Source of the DNA: Rhodococcus sp. 14-1411-2a
GTDB lineage: Bacteria > Actinomycetota > Actinomycetes > Mycobacteriales > Mycobacteriaceae
Reading direction: 5' to 3'
DNA: 64,000 bases
NCBI RefSeq assembly: GCF_002259485.1
Contig: NZ_NPGA01000007.1
Span: 62,001-126,000 of the forward strand
Shown here: in pieces, positions 16,833 through 25,554 of the stretch
Layout: every line of letters begins with the position of its first letter
How positions within the stretch are numbered: position 1 is the first letter of the stretch
Notes under the pieces: generated by a model
Told to the model about the DNA's origin: nothing
The model's input: only the letters and a program-made list of their open reading frames with translations
Database searches by the model: none
Translations under genes and position numbers: made by a program

Positions 16833-18350
16833 TTACATTTTTCGATGTGAATTCGAGTCAGTTGCGGCCGCAAGCTGTCGAGCCAGCGCCGTCGCATCGG
16901 GCCGGGACAGCTTGCCGACACGATTCTGCGGTAGGTCGGCGACGGTGAAGACGTACTCCGGCCACTTCGACTTGGGGAAGTCGTCGTGTGCCAGCTGCGC
17001 CGTGACGTCGTCGAGTCCGAGGTCCTCACCACCGGTGACCACGAGAGCTGCTGCGCGCTCCCCCAGCAGATCGTCGGGCACCGGAACGACACACACCTGC
17101 ACCACGGACTGCAGCGATGCGATGGCCGACTCGACCTCGTTGATGTCGATGTTGCGTCCGCCGCGGATGATGATCTGCTTCTGCCGACCCATCACACGAA
17201 TCGAACCGTCCGACGCGACCTCCACGAGATCACCGGTCGGAAGGAATCCGTCGGGCGTCAACTCGGGCGGGACCGGAGTCCCGGCTCGGGCGTACCCGAC
17301 GAACAGCGACGGGCCCTTGACCTGGGCGGCACCGATATCGTCCGCGGGGAGCGGACGGCCGTCCGAGCCGACGGCCCGCACGGTGGTACCGGGAAACGGC
17401 CGACCGTCGCGTCCGAGGCGGATCGACGTCGGGTCGTCGAGAGCAGGTGTGGTGTGCCCCAAGCACTCGGACATTCCGAACACCCGGAGGAACGTGGTCT
17501 GCAGCCACTGTTCGGCCTTGGCGAGCGCGCGCTCGTTCATCGGTCCGCCGCCGACCGTCATGGCGCGCATCGTGTCCAGCGCGCCTTCGGAGTTCGGTGC
17601 GACCGAGAGCTGCAGCGCCATGGTCGGTACCAGCATCGTCCAGGCAATCCGGTGTTCCTTCGCTGCCCGCAGAGCCGCCTCCGGGGACCACTTCCCGATG
17701 GCGACCATCGGACCTCCCAGTAGCGCAGGCAGATACATTCCGAAGCAGAATGCGGCAACCGACGACAGCGGAACGAAGGCACCGATCGCCTCACCCGGGC
17801 GGAGGCCGACGGCATCGATGGTGGATCGAGCCGCATACCTGATGGCGTCCTCGGATTGCACCACGCACTTCGGCCGGCCGGTCGAACCCGAAGTCATCGC
17901 GATCGCATCACCTCCGTTCCATCGGGCGACGGAGGCGAACGGTGCATTCGATGCCCGCACGCGATAAGGGCCGAAGGCGGGCTTCTCCACGGGAAATCGG
18001 TCGTCGGGCACACCCCAACGACGCAGGGTCTCGGACGTTCCCACGACGACGTCCGGTCGAATGTCCTCGAGTGCGAGCGCGAACTCCGACTCCGTTGCAT
18101 GCGGGCTGACCACCGCAACCACACCGCCGCCGAGACCGACTGCGAGCGCAGCCGCGACGGTGCCCCAGGTGTTGTCCGCCTGAATCACCACGGTCGGCGG
18201 GCTCGGGTCGATCCCACCGAACGCGTCGGCAAGGGATGTCGCGGCCGCGACCACGGTCTCGATCGTGTGACTGCCGTCCTCGTCGACGACAGCAACGGCA
18301 TCGGGGGTCTGTTCGGCGCGGATGACCATCTCGCGAGCAAGCCGTTTCAC
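16833..18350 (-). CDS. Acyl-CoA synthetase (AMP-forming)
   Basis: 505 residues. The P-loop is MTSGSTGRPK (152-161), then FGMSECLGHTTP, the LPTGDLVEV aspartate and the C-terminal hinge GRQKQIIIRGGRNI. The catalytic lysine is in NRVGKLSRP near the end. It activates a carboxylic acid to its CoA ester with ATP. It is the last gene of the ten-gene minus-strand operon and starts four bases before the ADH stop. It is slightly short compared with fatty-acid ligases (about 540), closer to the cyclohexane-carboxylate/aryl acid group. Confidence 0.88.
   Translation of the reverse strand: MKRLAREMVIRAEQTPDAVAVVDEDGSHTIETVVAAATSLADAFGGIDPSPPTVVIQADNTWGTVAAALAVGLGGGVVAVVSPHATESEFALALEDIRPDVVVGTSETLRRWGVPDDRFPVEKPAFGPYRVRASNAPFASVARWNGGDAIAMTSGSTGRPKCVVQSEDAIRYAARSTIDAVGLRPGEAIGAFVPLSSVAAFCFGMYLPALLGGPMVAIGKWSPEAALRAAKEHRIAWTMLVPTMALQLSVAPNSEGALDTMRAMTVGGGPMNERALAKAEQWLQTTFLRVFGMSECLGHTTPALDDPTSIRLGRDGRPFPGTTVRAVGSDGRPLPADDIGAAQVKGPSLFVGYARAGTPVPPELTPDGFLPTGDLVEVASDGSIRVMGRQKQIIIRGGRNIDINEVESAIASLQSVVQVCVVPVPDDLLGERAAALVVTGGEDLGLDDVTAQLAHDDFPKSKWPEYVFTVADLPQNRVGKLSRPDATALARQLAAATDSNSHRKM
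16848..16865. promoter_or_regulatory. Operator site c (TetR autoregulation)
   Basis: TGAATTCGAGTCAGTTGC is a weaker match to the consensus. It overlaps the last codons of the acyl-CoA ligase gene and stands 58 bases before the TetR start, a suitable place for autoregulation. Confidence 0.45.
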
Positions 18351-19423
18351 TGGTGTGACTCTTTCCTGGTACGTGATGCGCTCATGTCGAGAACTGCACG
18401 GCCGGTGACGGATCCATCCCGCAACCGGTCGTATGCCGAGATCGCATCGGTGAAGGGGAAGGTGGTGATTTCAGCGCGCAGCAGGCCGTCCTGCGCAAGT
18501 GCGACAACGGCTTCCAAATCGGCACGCGTACCCCAGAACGGCGCATCCACTGTCCATCCCGCGGCCAGACCGACGTCCTTCCCGGCTGTCAGTCGACCGC
18601 CGGCACTTCCTACCACCACGAGTGACCCACCTGAACGAAGCAAGTCGGCCGCAGGCGCGGTCGTGGTCGGCGCGCCGACGAAGTCGAGGACGAGATCCGC
18701 ACCGTTCGGTGATTCGACCCGTTGCGCCGCAGCGGAAACGGAATCGTAGAACTTGTGCGCTCCTGAGGACTCGGCCAGGGCACCGGCCTCGGCCTTGGAA
18801 TCGATCGCGATGATGTGCGGCACGCGCATGGTGCGCAGGATCTGCAGGGCAAGGTGGCCGAGACCGCCGACTCCGATCACGGCCACGTTGCTTCGGTCGT
18901 CGATCACGGCGGAGTTGGTGCGAATGGCGTGATACGCGGTCAGTGCCGCGTCCGCCAAAGGCGCGGCACCGAGAGGATCGAGATCACCGATCGGAACCAG
19001 TACGCGCTCGGACGGCACCAGCATCAGCTCCGCGATGCCGCCCGGGTACCCCAGACCGTTTCCGATGGGGGCCAGCCGACCGTCGGGACGCCGAGCGAGG
19101 CTGCGACAGTAGTTCTCTCTGCCCCGGAGGCAGTTCGGGCACGTTCCGCAGCTCCAGATTCCGTGTACGACAGCGGCGCGACCGATCCACGAAGGGTCTG
19201 CCGACGGTCCCGCCGAGACGACCGTTCCGGCCACTTCGTGCCCCAGAGTCAGCGGCAGGTCGTAGTCGAAAGTCTCTGCGCTCGAGCTCATCACGTGCAG
19301 ATCGGATCCGCACAATCCGGCGGCATCCACCCGAAGCAGAAGTTCGTGGCCGGTCGGCACCGGGTTCGGCACCTCCCGGAACTCCGGTGCGCTCCCCCAC
19401 TCGCGGACCTGCACGGCCAACAT
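18347..19423 (-). CDS. Zinc-dependent medium-chain alcohol dehydrogenase
   Basis: 358 residues. The catalytic zinc ligands are Cys38 (GLCGSDLH) and His62-Glu63 (LGHEVAG). The structural zinc cysteines are 92, 95, 98 and 106 (CGTCPNCLRGRENYC). The nucleotide site is GVGGLGHLALQ. Its ATG shares one base with the stop of the upstream SDR gene. It should oxidise an alcohol or hydroxyacyl group with NAD(P) inside the pathway. Confidence 0.9.
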   Translation of the reverse strand: MLAVQVREWGSAPEFREVPNPVPTGHELLLRVDAAGLCGSDLHVMSSSAETFDYDLPLTLGHEVAGTVVSAGPSADPSWIGRAAVVHGIWSCGTCPNCLRGRENYCRSLARRPDGRLAPIGNGLGYPGGIAELMLVPSERVLVPIGDLDPLGAAPLADAALTAYHAIRTNSAVIDDRSNVAVIGVGGLGHLALQILRTMRVPHIIAIDSKAEAGALAESSGAHKFYDSVSAAAQRVESPNGADLVLDFVGAPTTTAPAADLLRSGGSLVVVGSAGGRLTAGKDVGLAAGWTVDAPFWGTRADLEAVVALAQDGLLRAEITTFPFTDAISAYDRLRDGSVTGRAVLDMSASRTRKESHQ

Positions 19424-20181
19424 CAGCGAGCAGTCCATCCGCCGTCGACCACCAAGGTCTGACCGGTCATGTAGGAGCTGGCGTCCGAGGCCAGAAACAG
19501 CACGGCACCGTCGATCTCGCCGTCGATGCCGCCGCGTCCGAGCATGGTGTTTCGCCGCACCCACCCTGCGGACTTGTCGTTGGTGAACAGGCCATCGGTC
19601 ATCTCGGTATCGAACCACCCCGGCACCACGGCGTTGACGCGAACGCCTCGACGACCCCACTGACCGGCGAGTTCACGGGTGAGGCCGAGCGTGCCGGCTT
19701 TCGACGCCGCATAACTTGCACCCCCGATGGGAGCCGTGGACACCAGGCCGATCACCGAGGAGATGTTGATGATCGAGGTCGCGGTACCGCTCGGAATCTT
19801 GCTCACCGCGTACGTGGCCAGATGGAAACCGGCGACGAGGTTGAGGTCGAGGATGGACTGGAAACCGTCCAATGTCTCGTCCTCGGCGTTGGGAGGGCCG
19901 GGCTTTCCGGCATTGTTGATCAAGACATCGAGCCGGCCGGATTCTTCGAAGCAACGGTCGACGAGAGCTTTTCGGTCTCCGTCGTCGGTGACGTCGCACC
20001 GAACGGGCACGATGGCCGGGATCTCGGCCGACAACGCTTCGAGGCGGTCGAGCCGTCGCGCGGCGGCGTACACCGTGGCTCCTGCCGCGGCTAGAGCCCG
20101 GGCGAAACCGAGGCCGAGCCCCGACGAGGCACCGGTGACCACAGCGACGCGACCGGTCAGCGAGAACATGTCCTGGGTCAT
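19423..20181 (-). CDS. Short-chain dehydrogenase/reductase
   Basis: 252 residues from the ATG at 20181, which has GGAAG in front; a TTG ten codons upstream is possible. It has TGASSGLG (16-23), NNAG (89-92), the active-site pair Tyr157 and Lys161 (SYAASKAG), and the ending VVDGGWTAR. It is a classical SDR of the FabG-like group acting in the cytosol. It is followed by the ADH gene in the same operon; three SDRs plus an ADH suggest more than one hydroxyl oxidation. Confidence 0.88.
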   Translation of the reverse strand: MTQDMFSLTGRVAVVTGASSGLGLGFARALAAAGATVYAAARRLDRLEALSAEIPAIVPVRCDVTDDGDRKALVDRCFEESGRLDVLINNAGKPGPPNAEDETLDGFQSILDLNLVAGFHLATYAVSKIPSGTATSIINISSVIGLVSTAPIGGASYAASKAGTLGLTRELAGQWGRRGVRVNAVVPGWFDTEMTDGLFTNDKSAGWVRRNTMLGRGGIDGEIDGAVLFLASDASSYMTGQTLVVDGGWTAR

Positions 20182-20224
20182 GTGTCCACTTCCAAACTGA
20201 TTGTCGGACAATACGAGTGATCGG

Positions 20225-20983
20225 TCAATACACGGAGGTACGGCCGCCGTCGACCGGGATGATCGCGCCCGTCGTGTATCCGGCTTCGTCCGAGGCGAGA
20301 TGGGTGATCAATCCGGCAAGCTCGTCGGGCCGCCCCAGCCGCCCGGCCGGGAGCCGATCGACAATCTTGCCGATGAACTCCTGGTCCCAGTTCTCGGACA
20401 TGTCGGTGGCGAAACCGCCGGGCATCACACAGTTGACGCGCACGGTGGGTGCGTACTCCTGAGCGAACGCGCGGGTCAGTGCATTGAGCCCGTTCTTGGC
20501 TGCTGCATACATCGCCTCGGGTGGGCTCGGCCGCTCGGCACCGATGCTCGAGATATTGATGATGGATCCACCTCCCGCAGCCGCCATCCGGTCCCCCGCC
20601 ACGGCCATCAACCGGAACGGACCCTTGAGATTGACCTCGATCGTCTTGTCCCACAGTCCTTCGGTGACCGACACGAGGTTCGCGGCCAGCGGCGCGATCC
20701 CGGCGTTGTTGACGACGATGTCGAGGCTCCCGAATCGCGTGATGATGTCGTCGACGGCCGGTTCGATGCTGTCCCAATGCCCCACGTGCAGTGCGTACGG
20801 ATGTGCGCTGCCCGGGCCCGAGTCGCCCAGGCTCGCGACTGCACTGTCGCAGGCGTCGAGTTTGCGGCTCGACACGATGACCGTCGCTCCTGCGTCCTTC
20901 AGTCCGCGCGCGATCGCCAGACCGAGCCCACGGCTCGCCCCTGTCACCAAGGCGACCTTGCCGTCCAATTTCGGTGTGCTCAT
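20225..20983 (-). CDS. Short-chain dehydrogenase/reductase
   Basis: 252 residues from the ATG at 20981-20983, which overlaps the stop of the acyl-CoA dehydrogenase gene. It has TGASRGLG (14-21), VNNAG (91-95), Tyr159 and Lys163 (MYAAAKNGL), and ends PVDGGRTSVY. The arginine after the second strand (SSRKLD) may favour NADP. A longer in-frame reading upstream runs inside the dehydrogenase gene and was not used. Confidence 0.88.
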   Translation of the reverse strand: MSTPKLDGKVALVTGASRGLGLAIARGLKDAGATVIVSSRKLDACDSAVASLGDSGPGSAHPYALHVGHWDSIEPAVDDIITRFGSLDIVVNNAGIAPLAANLVSVTEGLWDKTIEVNLKGPFRLMAVAGDRMAAAGGGSIINISSIGAERPSPPEAMYAAAKNGLNALTRAFAQEYAPTVRVNCVMPGGFATDMSENWDQEFIGKIVDRLPAGRLGRPDELAGLITHLASDEAGYTTGAIIPVDGGRTSVY

Positions 20984-22182
20984 GAGTACCTCTTCACCTC
21001 GAGTCGAGCGATGGTCCGTAGATGGACCTCGTTGGGGCCGTCGGCAATCTGCAGAGCTCGGGTGATGGCATACAGCCGAGCGAGAATGGTGTCGTTGCTG
21101 ACTCCGGCCGCGCCGTAGGTCTGCACCGCTCGGTCGACGACCTTGTGGGCAACTTCCATCGCCGCCACCTTGATCGCGGCCACTTCCGAACGGGCCGAGG
21201 CGTTTCCGCGAGTGTCCATCAACCATGCCGACTTCAACACCAGCAAGCGGATCTGATCGATCTCCATACGGCTACGAGCAATCCACTCACGCACCACACC
21301 TTGATCGGACAACGGTCCGCCGAACGCCTGCCGAACGAGCGAGCGCCGACACATCATTTCCAGAGCACGCTCGGCCATGCCGATCGCCCGCATGGCGTAG
21401 TGCATGCGGCCGGGCCCGAGTCGGCCCTGTGCGATCGCGAATCCGTCACCCTCCTCTCCCAGCATGTTGGCGGCGGGCACGCGCACGTCGGTGAACTGAA
21501 CTTCGCCGTGCCCCAGCCGATCCTGAAACCCGAACATGGGCAGGTCGCGCACCACCTCTACGCCGGGGGCGTCGGCGGGAACCAGAATCATGCTCTGCCG
21601 GCGGTAGGTGGAACTGTCCGGATCCGACTTCCCCATGAAGATCATGAGCTTGCAGTCGGGATCGAGAACGCCGGAGGTGTACCACTTTCGGCCGTTGACG
21701 ACGTACTCGTCCCCGTCACGAGTGATGGTCGAGGTGATGTTGGTGGCGTCCGAGCTGGCGACATCGGGTTCGGTCATGGCGAAGGCAGAGCGAATGGTGC
21801 AGTTCAACAGCGGCTTCAGCCACTGCTCCTTCTGCGCCTCCGTGCCGTACATGGCCAGGATCTCCATGTTTCCGGTGTCGGGTGCAGAGCAGTTGATCGC
21901 TTCGTTCCCGATGATGGAACGGCCCACTATCTCGGCGAGCGGCGCGTACTCGAGATTGGTCAGCCCGGCACCGAGGTCGTCGTGGGTCATGAACAAATTC
22001 CACAACCCCAGTTCACGAGCGCGTGCCTGCAGGTCTCGCATGATCTGCGGTTGCTCGTGCGGATTGTCGTTCGCGGCGATCTGAGCGTCGTAGACACTCT
22101 CGGCCGGATAGACGTGTTCGTTCATGAATGTTTCGAGCGTGGCCGACAATTCGGCCGTCCGCTGTGAGTAGGAAAAGTCCAC
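20980..22182 (-). CDS. Acyl-CoA dehydrogenase of the ACAD10/ACAD11 type
   Basis: 400 residues. The motifs NCSAPDTGNMEIL, FAMTEPDVASSDATNI and NGRKWYTSGVLDPDCK are very close to what I know of the dehydrogenase half of human ACAD10/ACAD11 and bacterial LvaC-like enzymes. It ends with DGPNEVHLRTIARLE. In that family the enzyme acts with a kinase: a 4-hydroxyacyl-CoA is phosphorylated, and the FAD enzyme then removes phosphate to give the 2-enoyl-CoA. The required kinase is encoded 30 bases upstream (22213-23172). It overlaps the SDR gene by four bases. Confidence 0.88.
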   Translation of the reverse strand: MDFSYSQRTAELSATLETFMNEHVYPAESVYDAQIAANDNPHEQPQIMRDLQARARELGLWNLFMTHDDLGAGLTNLEYAPLAEIVGRSIIGNEAINCSAPDTGNMEILAMYGTEAQKEQWLKPLLNCTIRSAFAMTEPDVASSDATNITSTITRDGDEYVVNGRKWYTSGVLDPDCKLMIFMGKSDPDSSTYRRQSMILVPADAPGVEVVRDLPMFGFQDRLGHGEVQFTDVRVPAANMLGEEGDGFAIAQGRLGPGRMHYAMRAIGMAERALEMMCRRSLVRQAFGGPLSDQGVVREWIARSRMEIDQIRLLVLKSAWLMDTRGNASARSEVAAIKVAAMEVAHKVVDRAVQTYGAAGVSNDTILARLYAITRALQIADGPNEVHLRTIARLEVKRYS

Positions 22183-22212
22183 TTCCGTGTGCTCCTGTCG
22201 AGTGATGGTGCG

Positions 22213-23172
22213 TCAGCGCGCGAGCAATGCGGTGCCGGTGTCGATCAACCTGCGGATGGTCGCGGGCAGCTTTTCCTGATCCGGGTCGATATGCCGCCCC
22301 TCGCGGTGCCGACGCAGGTTGTGGCCCATGATCGCCGCCATCTTCAGCCGTCCCAGGGCGTCGAACCAGGTCATGTCCGGCAGCGCCGGACCGCTCCCGG
22401 TATAGCAGGCGATCAGTTCGTCGGTACTGGGCAGACCGGGCACGTCGCGGCCGACACCGGGAAAATTGGTGCCGTCGGCGAAGACGAGAAACCATCCCAA
22501 TTCGACGCGTGGATCACCTGCGCTCCAGATCTCCCAGTCGATCAGAGCCGCCGGCTCGAGACCGTTGGAAATGATGTTTCCCAACCGATAGTCCCCGTGG
22601 ACGAGTGTGGGTGTGATCGCGGTCGGAATGTCTCGGCGGAGCAGTCGAACCAGCTCGTCGGCACCCTCGACGAGTTCCACCGGAACCGCAGCGAGCGTCT
22701 TGGACCATCGGTCCAATTCGTCTGCCGGCGAGAGAGTGTCGCCCGTATCGGGAATGCGCTCGAGCGGCACGGCATGCAATGCCGGCAGCACCTCTGCGGC
22801 TCGCCGCATGCGAGCGGCAGCGATGCTCGATTCCACCTCGGGGTCGTCCAGGACCGGTTCGAGTGATTCACCGACGACGAGTTCCATCGCGAACCACGCC
22901 GGCTCCTGCTCGTCGACCGCCACGATTGCCGGTACCGGCACGTCTGTGTCGGCGAGCGCACGCAGAATGGATGCCTGCCGGAGCATGTCGTGCCGCCCGA
23001 CCGAACGCTGACCCTCCGGGACGGCCTTGACGACGAAGTCGCCGTCGGACGTTCCCACTCGATACGTCAATCCGGAATGGCCGCCGAGGAGCGGTTCGAA
23101 TGTACTGACGGTGACGCCCAGCTCGGCATGCAGCGCGGCGGTCACACGAGTGCGCAGTGAGGATTCGGTCAC
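22213..23172 (-). CDS. APH-fold phosphotransferase (ACAD10/11 kinase-like)
   Basis: 319 residues from a GTG at 23172 that overlaps the upstream dehydrogenase stop by four bases. It has the kinase-fold motifs LLGGHSGLTYRV (residues 28-39), FVVKAVP with the ATP lysine, VHGDYRLGNII (His192, Asp194) and the metal site LIDWEIWSAGDPRVELGW (Asp212). This matches the kinase half of ACAD11 and LvaA rather than antibiotic-resistance enzymes. Its place between two acyl-CoA dehydrogenases supports phosphorylation of a hydroxyacyl-CoA. Confidence 0.85.
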   Translation of the reverse strand: MTESSLRTRVTAALHAELGVTVSTFEPLLGGHSGLTYRVGTSDGDFVVKAVPEGQRSVGRHDMLRQASILRALADTDVPVPAIVAVDEQEPAWFAMELVVGESLEPVLDDPEVESSIAAARMRRAAEVLPALHAVPLERIPDTGDTLSPADELDRWSKTLAAVPVELVEGADELVRLLRRDIPTAITPTLVHGDYRLGNIISNGLEPAALIDWEIWSAGDPRVELGWFLVFADGTNFPGVGRDVPGLPSTDELIACYTGSGPALPDMTWFDALGRLKMAAIMGHNLRRHREGRHIDPDQEKLPATIRRLIDTGTALLAR

Positions 23173-24377
23173 GGTCGTGGCTCTCTCGGCAGACCGAGCA
23201 CACGCTCGGCGATGATGTTGTGCTGAATCTCGTCGGTACCGCCGGCAATTCGATATCCCGGGGCCCCGAGTAGGTGCTCGGACCACGCGAACGTGCCCCA
23301 CCCTCCCGAGTCGGACGTCAGTTCACGCCCGAGCAGCAAGCGCGCGACTTCGGAGGTCCTGGCCATCGTGTCGGTGGCCAGGAGCTTTCCCAACGATGCT
23401 TCCGGACCTGGATCGTTGCCGGCGATGACGGCACCGGCCACTCTCATGTTGCCGATTCGCTGCACGAAACTACGTGTCACCAGATCGGCCACGGCGTCGC
23501 GCTCGATCTCGGTCAGCTCGCGGCCGAGGTTCTGGGCAAGGGCCACAGCGCGATCCGCGTTCGCCAGACCGAGGTTGCCGCCGTCGAGACGTTCGGCCGC
23601 GAGCACCGTCAGTGCGACCTGCCAGCCCTTGCCGACCGGACCCAGCCGGTAGTCGTCGCTCAGGTGCACGCCGTCGAGATACACCTCGTTGAACGAGCTT
23701 CCCCCTGTCATCTGACGAATGGGGCGTACGTCCACCCCCCGCGCGTCCATCGGGATCAGGAACATGGTCAGACCGGCGTGCTTGGCGACGGTGGAGTCGC
23801 TGCGGCACAGAGCGACTCCGTAGTCCGCGACCCGCGCCCCCGACGTCCACACCTTGTGCCCGTCGATCGTCCATGAGCCGTCGTCGGCCTGCGCCGCTCG
23901 TGTCCGTACCGCCGCGAGGTCGGAACCGGCCTCGGTTTCGGAGAACAACTGACATGCAATGACGTCGGCACGAAGCATCGCGCGGACGAACCTCGTCCGC
24001 TGCTGTTCGGTGCCCCACTGCGCGATGGTGGGTGCCACCAACTGCTGAGTGACAGAGAACATCTCGGTCCTCTTCGGCACGTCGAACATGTCCTCGACGC
24101 GTTTGAATGCCAGTACGTACGACAGTGGCAGATCGCGACCGCCGTACTCGATCGGTGAGTTCAACGCGCCCCACCCGGCATCGAACTTCGACTGCTCGTA
24201 CGCAGCGATTTCGTCGGTGTGCGCCTGCTCTTCCTCCGCGGTCCAGTTCTCGAACACGGCTACCGTGTCGGGACCGACGCCCCAGATGGAGTCTGTTCGC
24301 GGTGCTGCAACGGTTTTCAACCACTCCGTTGCCTGGTCGGTGAATTCACCGATGTCCGAAATCGTTCCTTGTGTCAC
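23169..24377 (-). CDS. Acyl-CoA dehydrogenase
   Basis: 402 residues. The FAD/substrate motifs are QLFSETEAGSDLAAVRT and KVWTSGARVADYG, and the tail GGTDEIQHNIIAERVLGLPR is typical of the FadE proteins of actinobacteria. These often form heteromers with a second, shorter FadE; the protein at 26882-28015 is a possible partner. It would introduce the alpha-beta double bond in a CoA ester. It overlaps the kinase gene by four bases. Confidence 0.87.
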   Translation of the reverse strand: MTQGTISDIGEFTDQATEWLKTVAAPRTDSIWGVGPDTVAVFENWTAEEEQAHTDEIAAYEQSKFDAGWGALNSPIEYGGRDLPLSYVLAFKRVEDMFDVPKRTEMFSVTQQLVAPTIAQWGTEQQRTRFVRAMLRADVIACQLFSETEAGSDLAAVRTRAAQADDGSWTIDGHKVWTSGARVADYGVALCRSDSTVAKHAGLTMFLIPMDARGVDVRPIRQMTGGSSFNEVYLDGVHLSDDYRLGPVGKGWQVALTVLAAERLDGGNLGLANADRAVALAQNLGRELTEIERDAVADLVTRSFVQRIGNMRVAGAVIAGNDPGPEASLGKLLATDTMARTSEVARLLLGRELTSDSGGWGTFAWSEHLLGAPGYRIAGGTDEIQHNIIAERVLGLPREPRP

Positions 24378-24402
24378 TGTATTGCCTCGGGTTCGTGTCG
24401 TG

Positions 24403-25554
24403 TCAGACTGTCAGCACGGTGCAGGCGCTGATGCCCGGTGCGCCGTACACGTGGGTGAAGCCCACTCGCGGATTGCCGGGCACCTGGCGTTCGCCGGCCT
24501 CGCCACGTAACTGAGTGACGATCTCGTGCACCTGGCGGAGACCGGAGGCCCCGATGGGTTCTCCGTTCGCGATGCATCCACCGTCGGTGTTGATCGGCAG
24601 TCGCCCACCGATGTCGGTTTCCCCCGCCGCGATCAGGGCTTCCTGCTCGCCGGGCTCACAGAACCCACATTCGGCCATGTGCATGATTTCGGCACCGCTC
24701 TCGGTGTCCTGAAGCTGCGCGACGTCTACGTCCTGCGGGGTGATACCGGCCTGCTCGAAGGCTGCGCGTGCAGCGTCGGCGCTCACACTCGTCGGCTCGC
24801 CCTCACCTTGGATGGACGGACTGAACACCTCGAAGGATCCGAACCGGCGGGTCCGGTGGGTGATGGCGGCGAGCTTGATCGGACGACCACCCGCGCGCTC
24901 GACGTATTCCTCGCTGGCAACGACGATCGCTGCTGCCCCCTCACCCGGCGAGCAGAACATGTAACGGGTGAGCGGATCGTTGACCATGTCGGCTTCGGCG
25001 ATGGTCGTGGCATCCATTGCTTCCCGACGCCAGGCATTGGGGTTCAGAACTCCGTTGCGGTAGGCCTTTTCGGCGACCAGGGCCAGCGTCCGACTCGAGA
25101 TGTCGTGTCGCCGCATGTACCGGGAGATCTTGGCACCGAAGAACTGAGTGGTCACCATCAAGCCGGCCTCGCCGTAGCCGTCGGGTAGTCCCCATTCGGC
25201 CGGTCGTGGATCGAAAGCGCCGCGCGGATGTTTGTCGAAACCCACCGCCAAGGCGACGTCCGCGGAGCCCGAACGCACCGCGTTGACGGCCGAGAACAAC
25301 GCGCTTCCGCCTGTTGCGCAACCGTTCTTGACGTTGGTGAACGGGATACCGGTGAACCCGAGTTCGGCGACTAGAGTATCGGCGAGACCCGAGCCGTCGC
25401 TACCACCGAACGCGACCTGCACATCCGGCCAGGCCAGACCGGCATCGCGCAACGCGCTGCCGATCGCGGTGACGGCCATCTGACGACCGGACACTCCTGG
25501 CTGGCGTCCGAATTTGGACAGACCGGCACCGATGATCGAGACATTCTGTGTCAC
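24403..25554 (-). CDS. Thiolase-fold lipid-transfer/aldolase-like protein (Ltp2 type)
   Basis: 383 residues, starting VSIIGAGLSKFGR. The nucleophile cysteine is present (NVKNGCATGG, Cys79), and the late motifs are QDTESGAEIMHMAECG and NTDGGCIANGEPIGASG. The last replaces the usual GHPxGxxG of thiolases, as in SCP-x/Ltp2 proteins. Together with the zinc-ribbon/OB protein encoded by the overlapping upstream gene it resembles Ltp2-ChsH2 retro-aldolase pairs or acetyltransferase-DUF35 complexes. It should cleave a beta-keto or beta-hydroxy acyl-CoA. Confidence 0.85.
   Translation of the reverse strand: MTQNVSIIGAGLSKFGRQPGVSGRQMAVTAIGSALRDAGLAWPDVQVAFGGSDGSGLADTLVAELGFTGIPFTNVKNGCATGGSALFSAVNAVRSGSADVALAVGFDKHPRGAFDPRPAEWGLPDGYGEAGLMVTTQFFGAKISRYMRRHDISSRTLALVAEKAYRNGVLNPNAWRREAMDATTIAEADMVNDPLTRYMFCSPGEGAAAIVVASEEYVERAGGRPIKLAAITHRTRRFGSFEVFSPSIQGEGEPTSVSADAARAAFEQAGITPQDVDVAQLQDTESGAEIMHMAECGFCEPGEQEALIAAGETDIGGRLPINTDGGCIANGEPIGASGLRQVHEIVTQLRGEAGERQVPGNPRVGFTHVYGAPGISACTVLTV

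Noticed and set aside
16848-16865. Operator c as a chance match inside the ligase gene
   Set aside because: Chance is possible because it overlaps codons, but its distance of 58 bases from the regulator start favours function. I kept it with low confidence.
20198-20215. Ninth copy of the regulon operator before the SDR at 19423
   Set aside because: AACTGATTGTCGG shares only one half site, and the gene lies inside an operon already served by site d.
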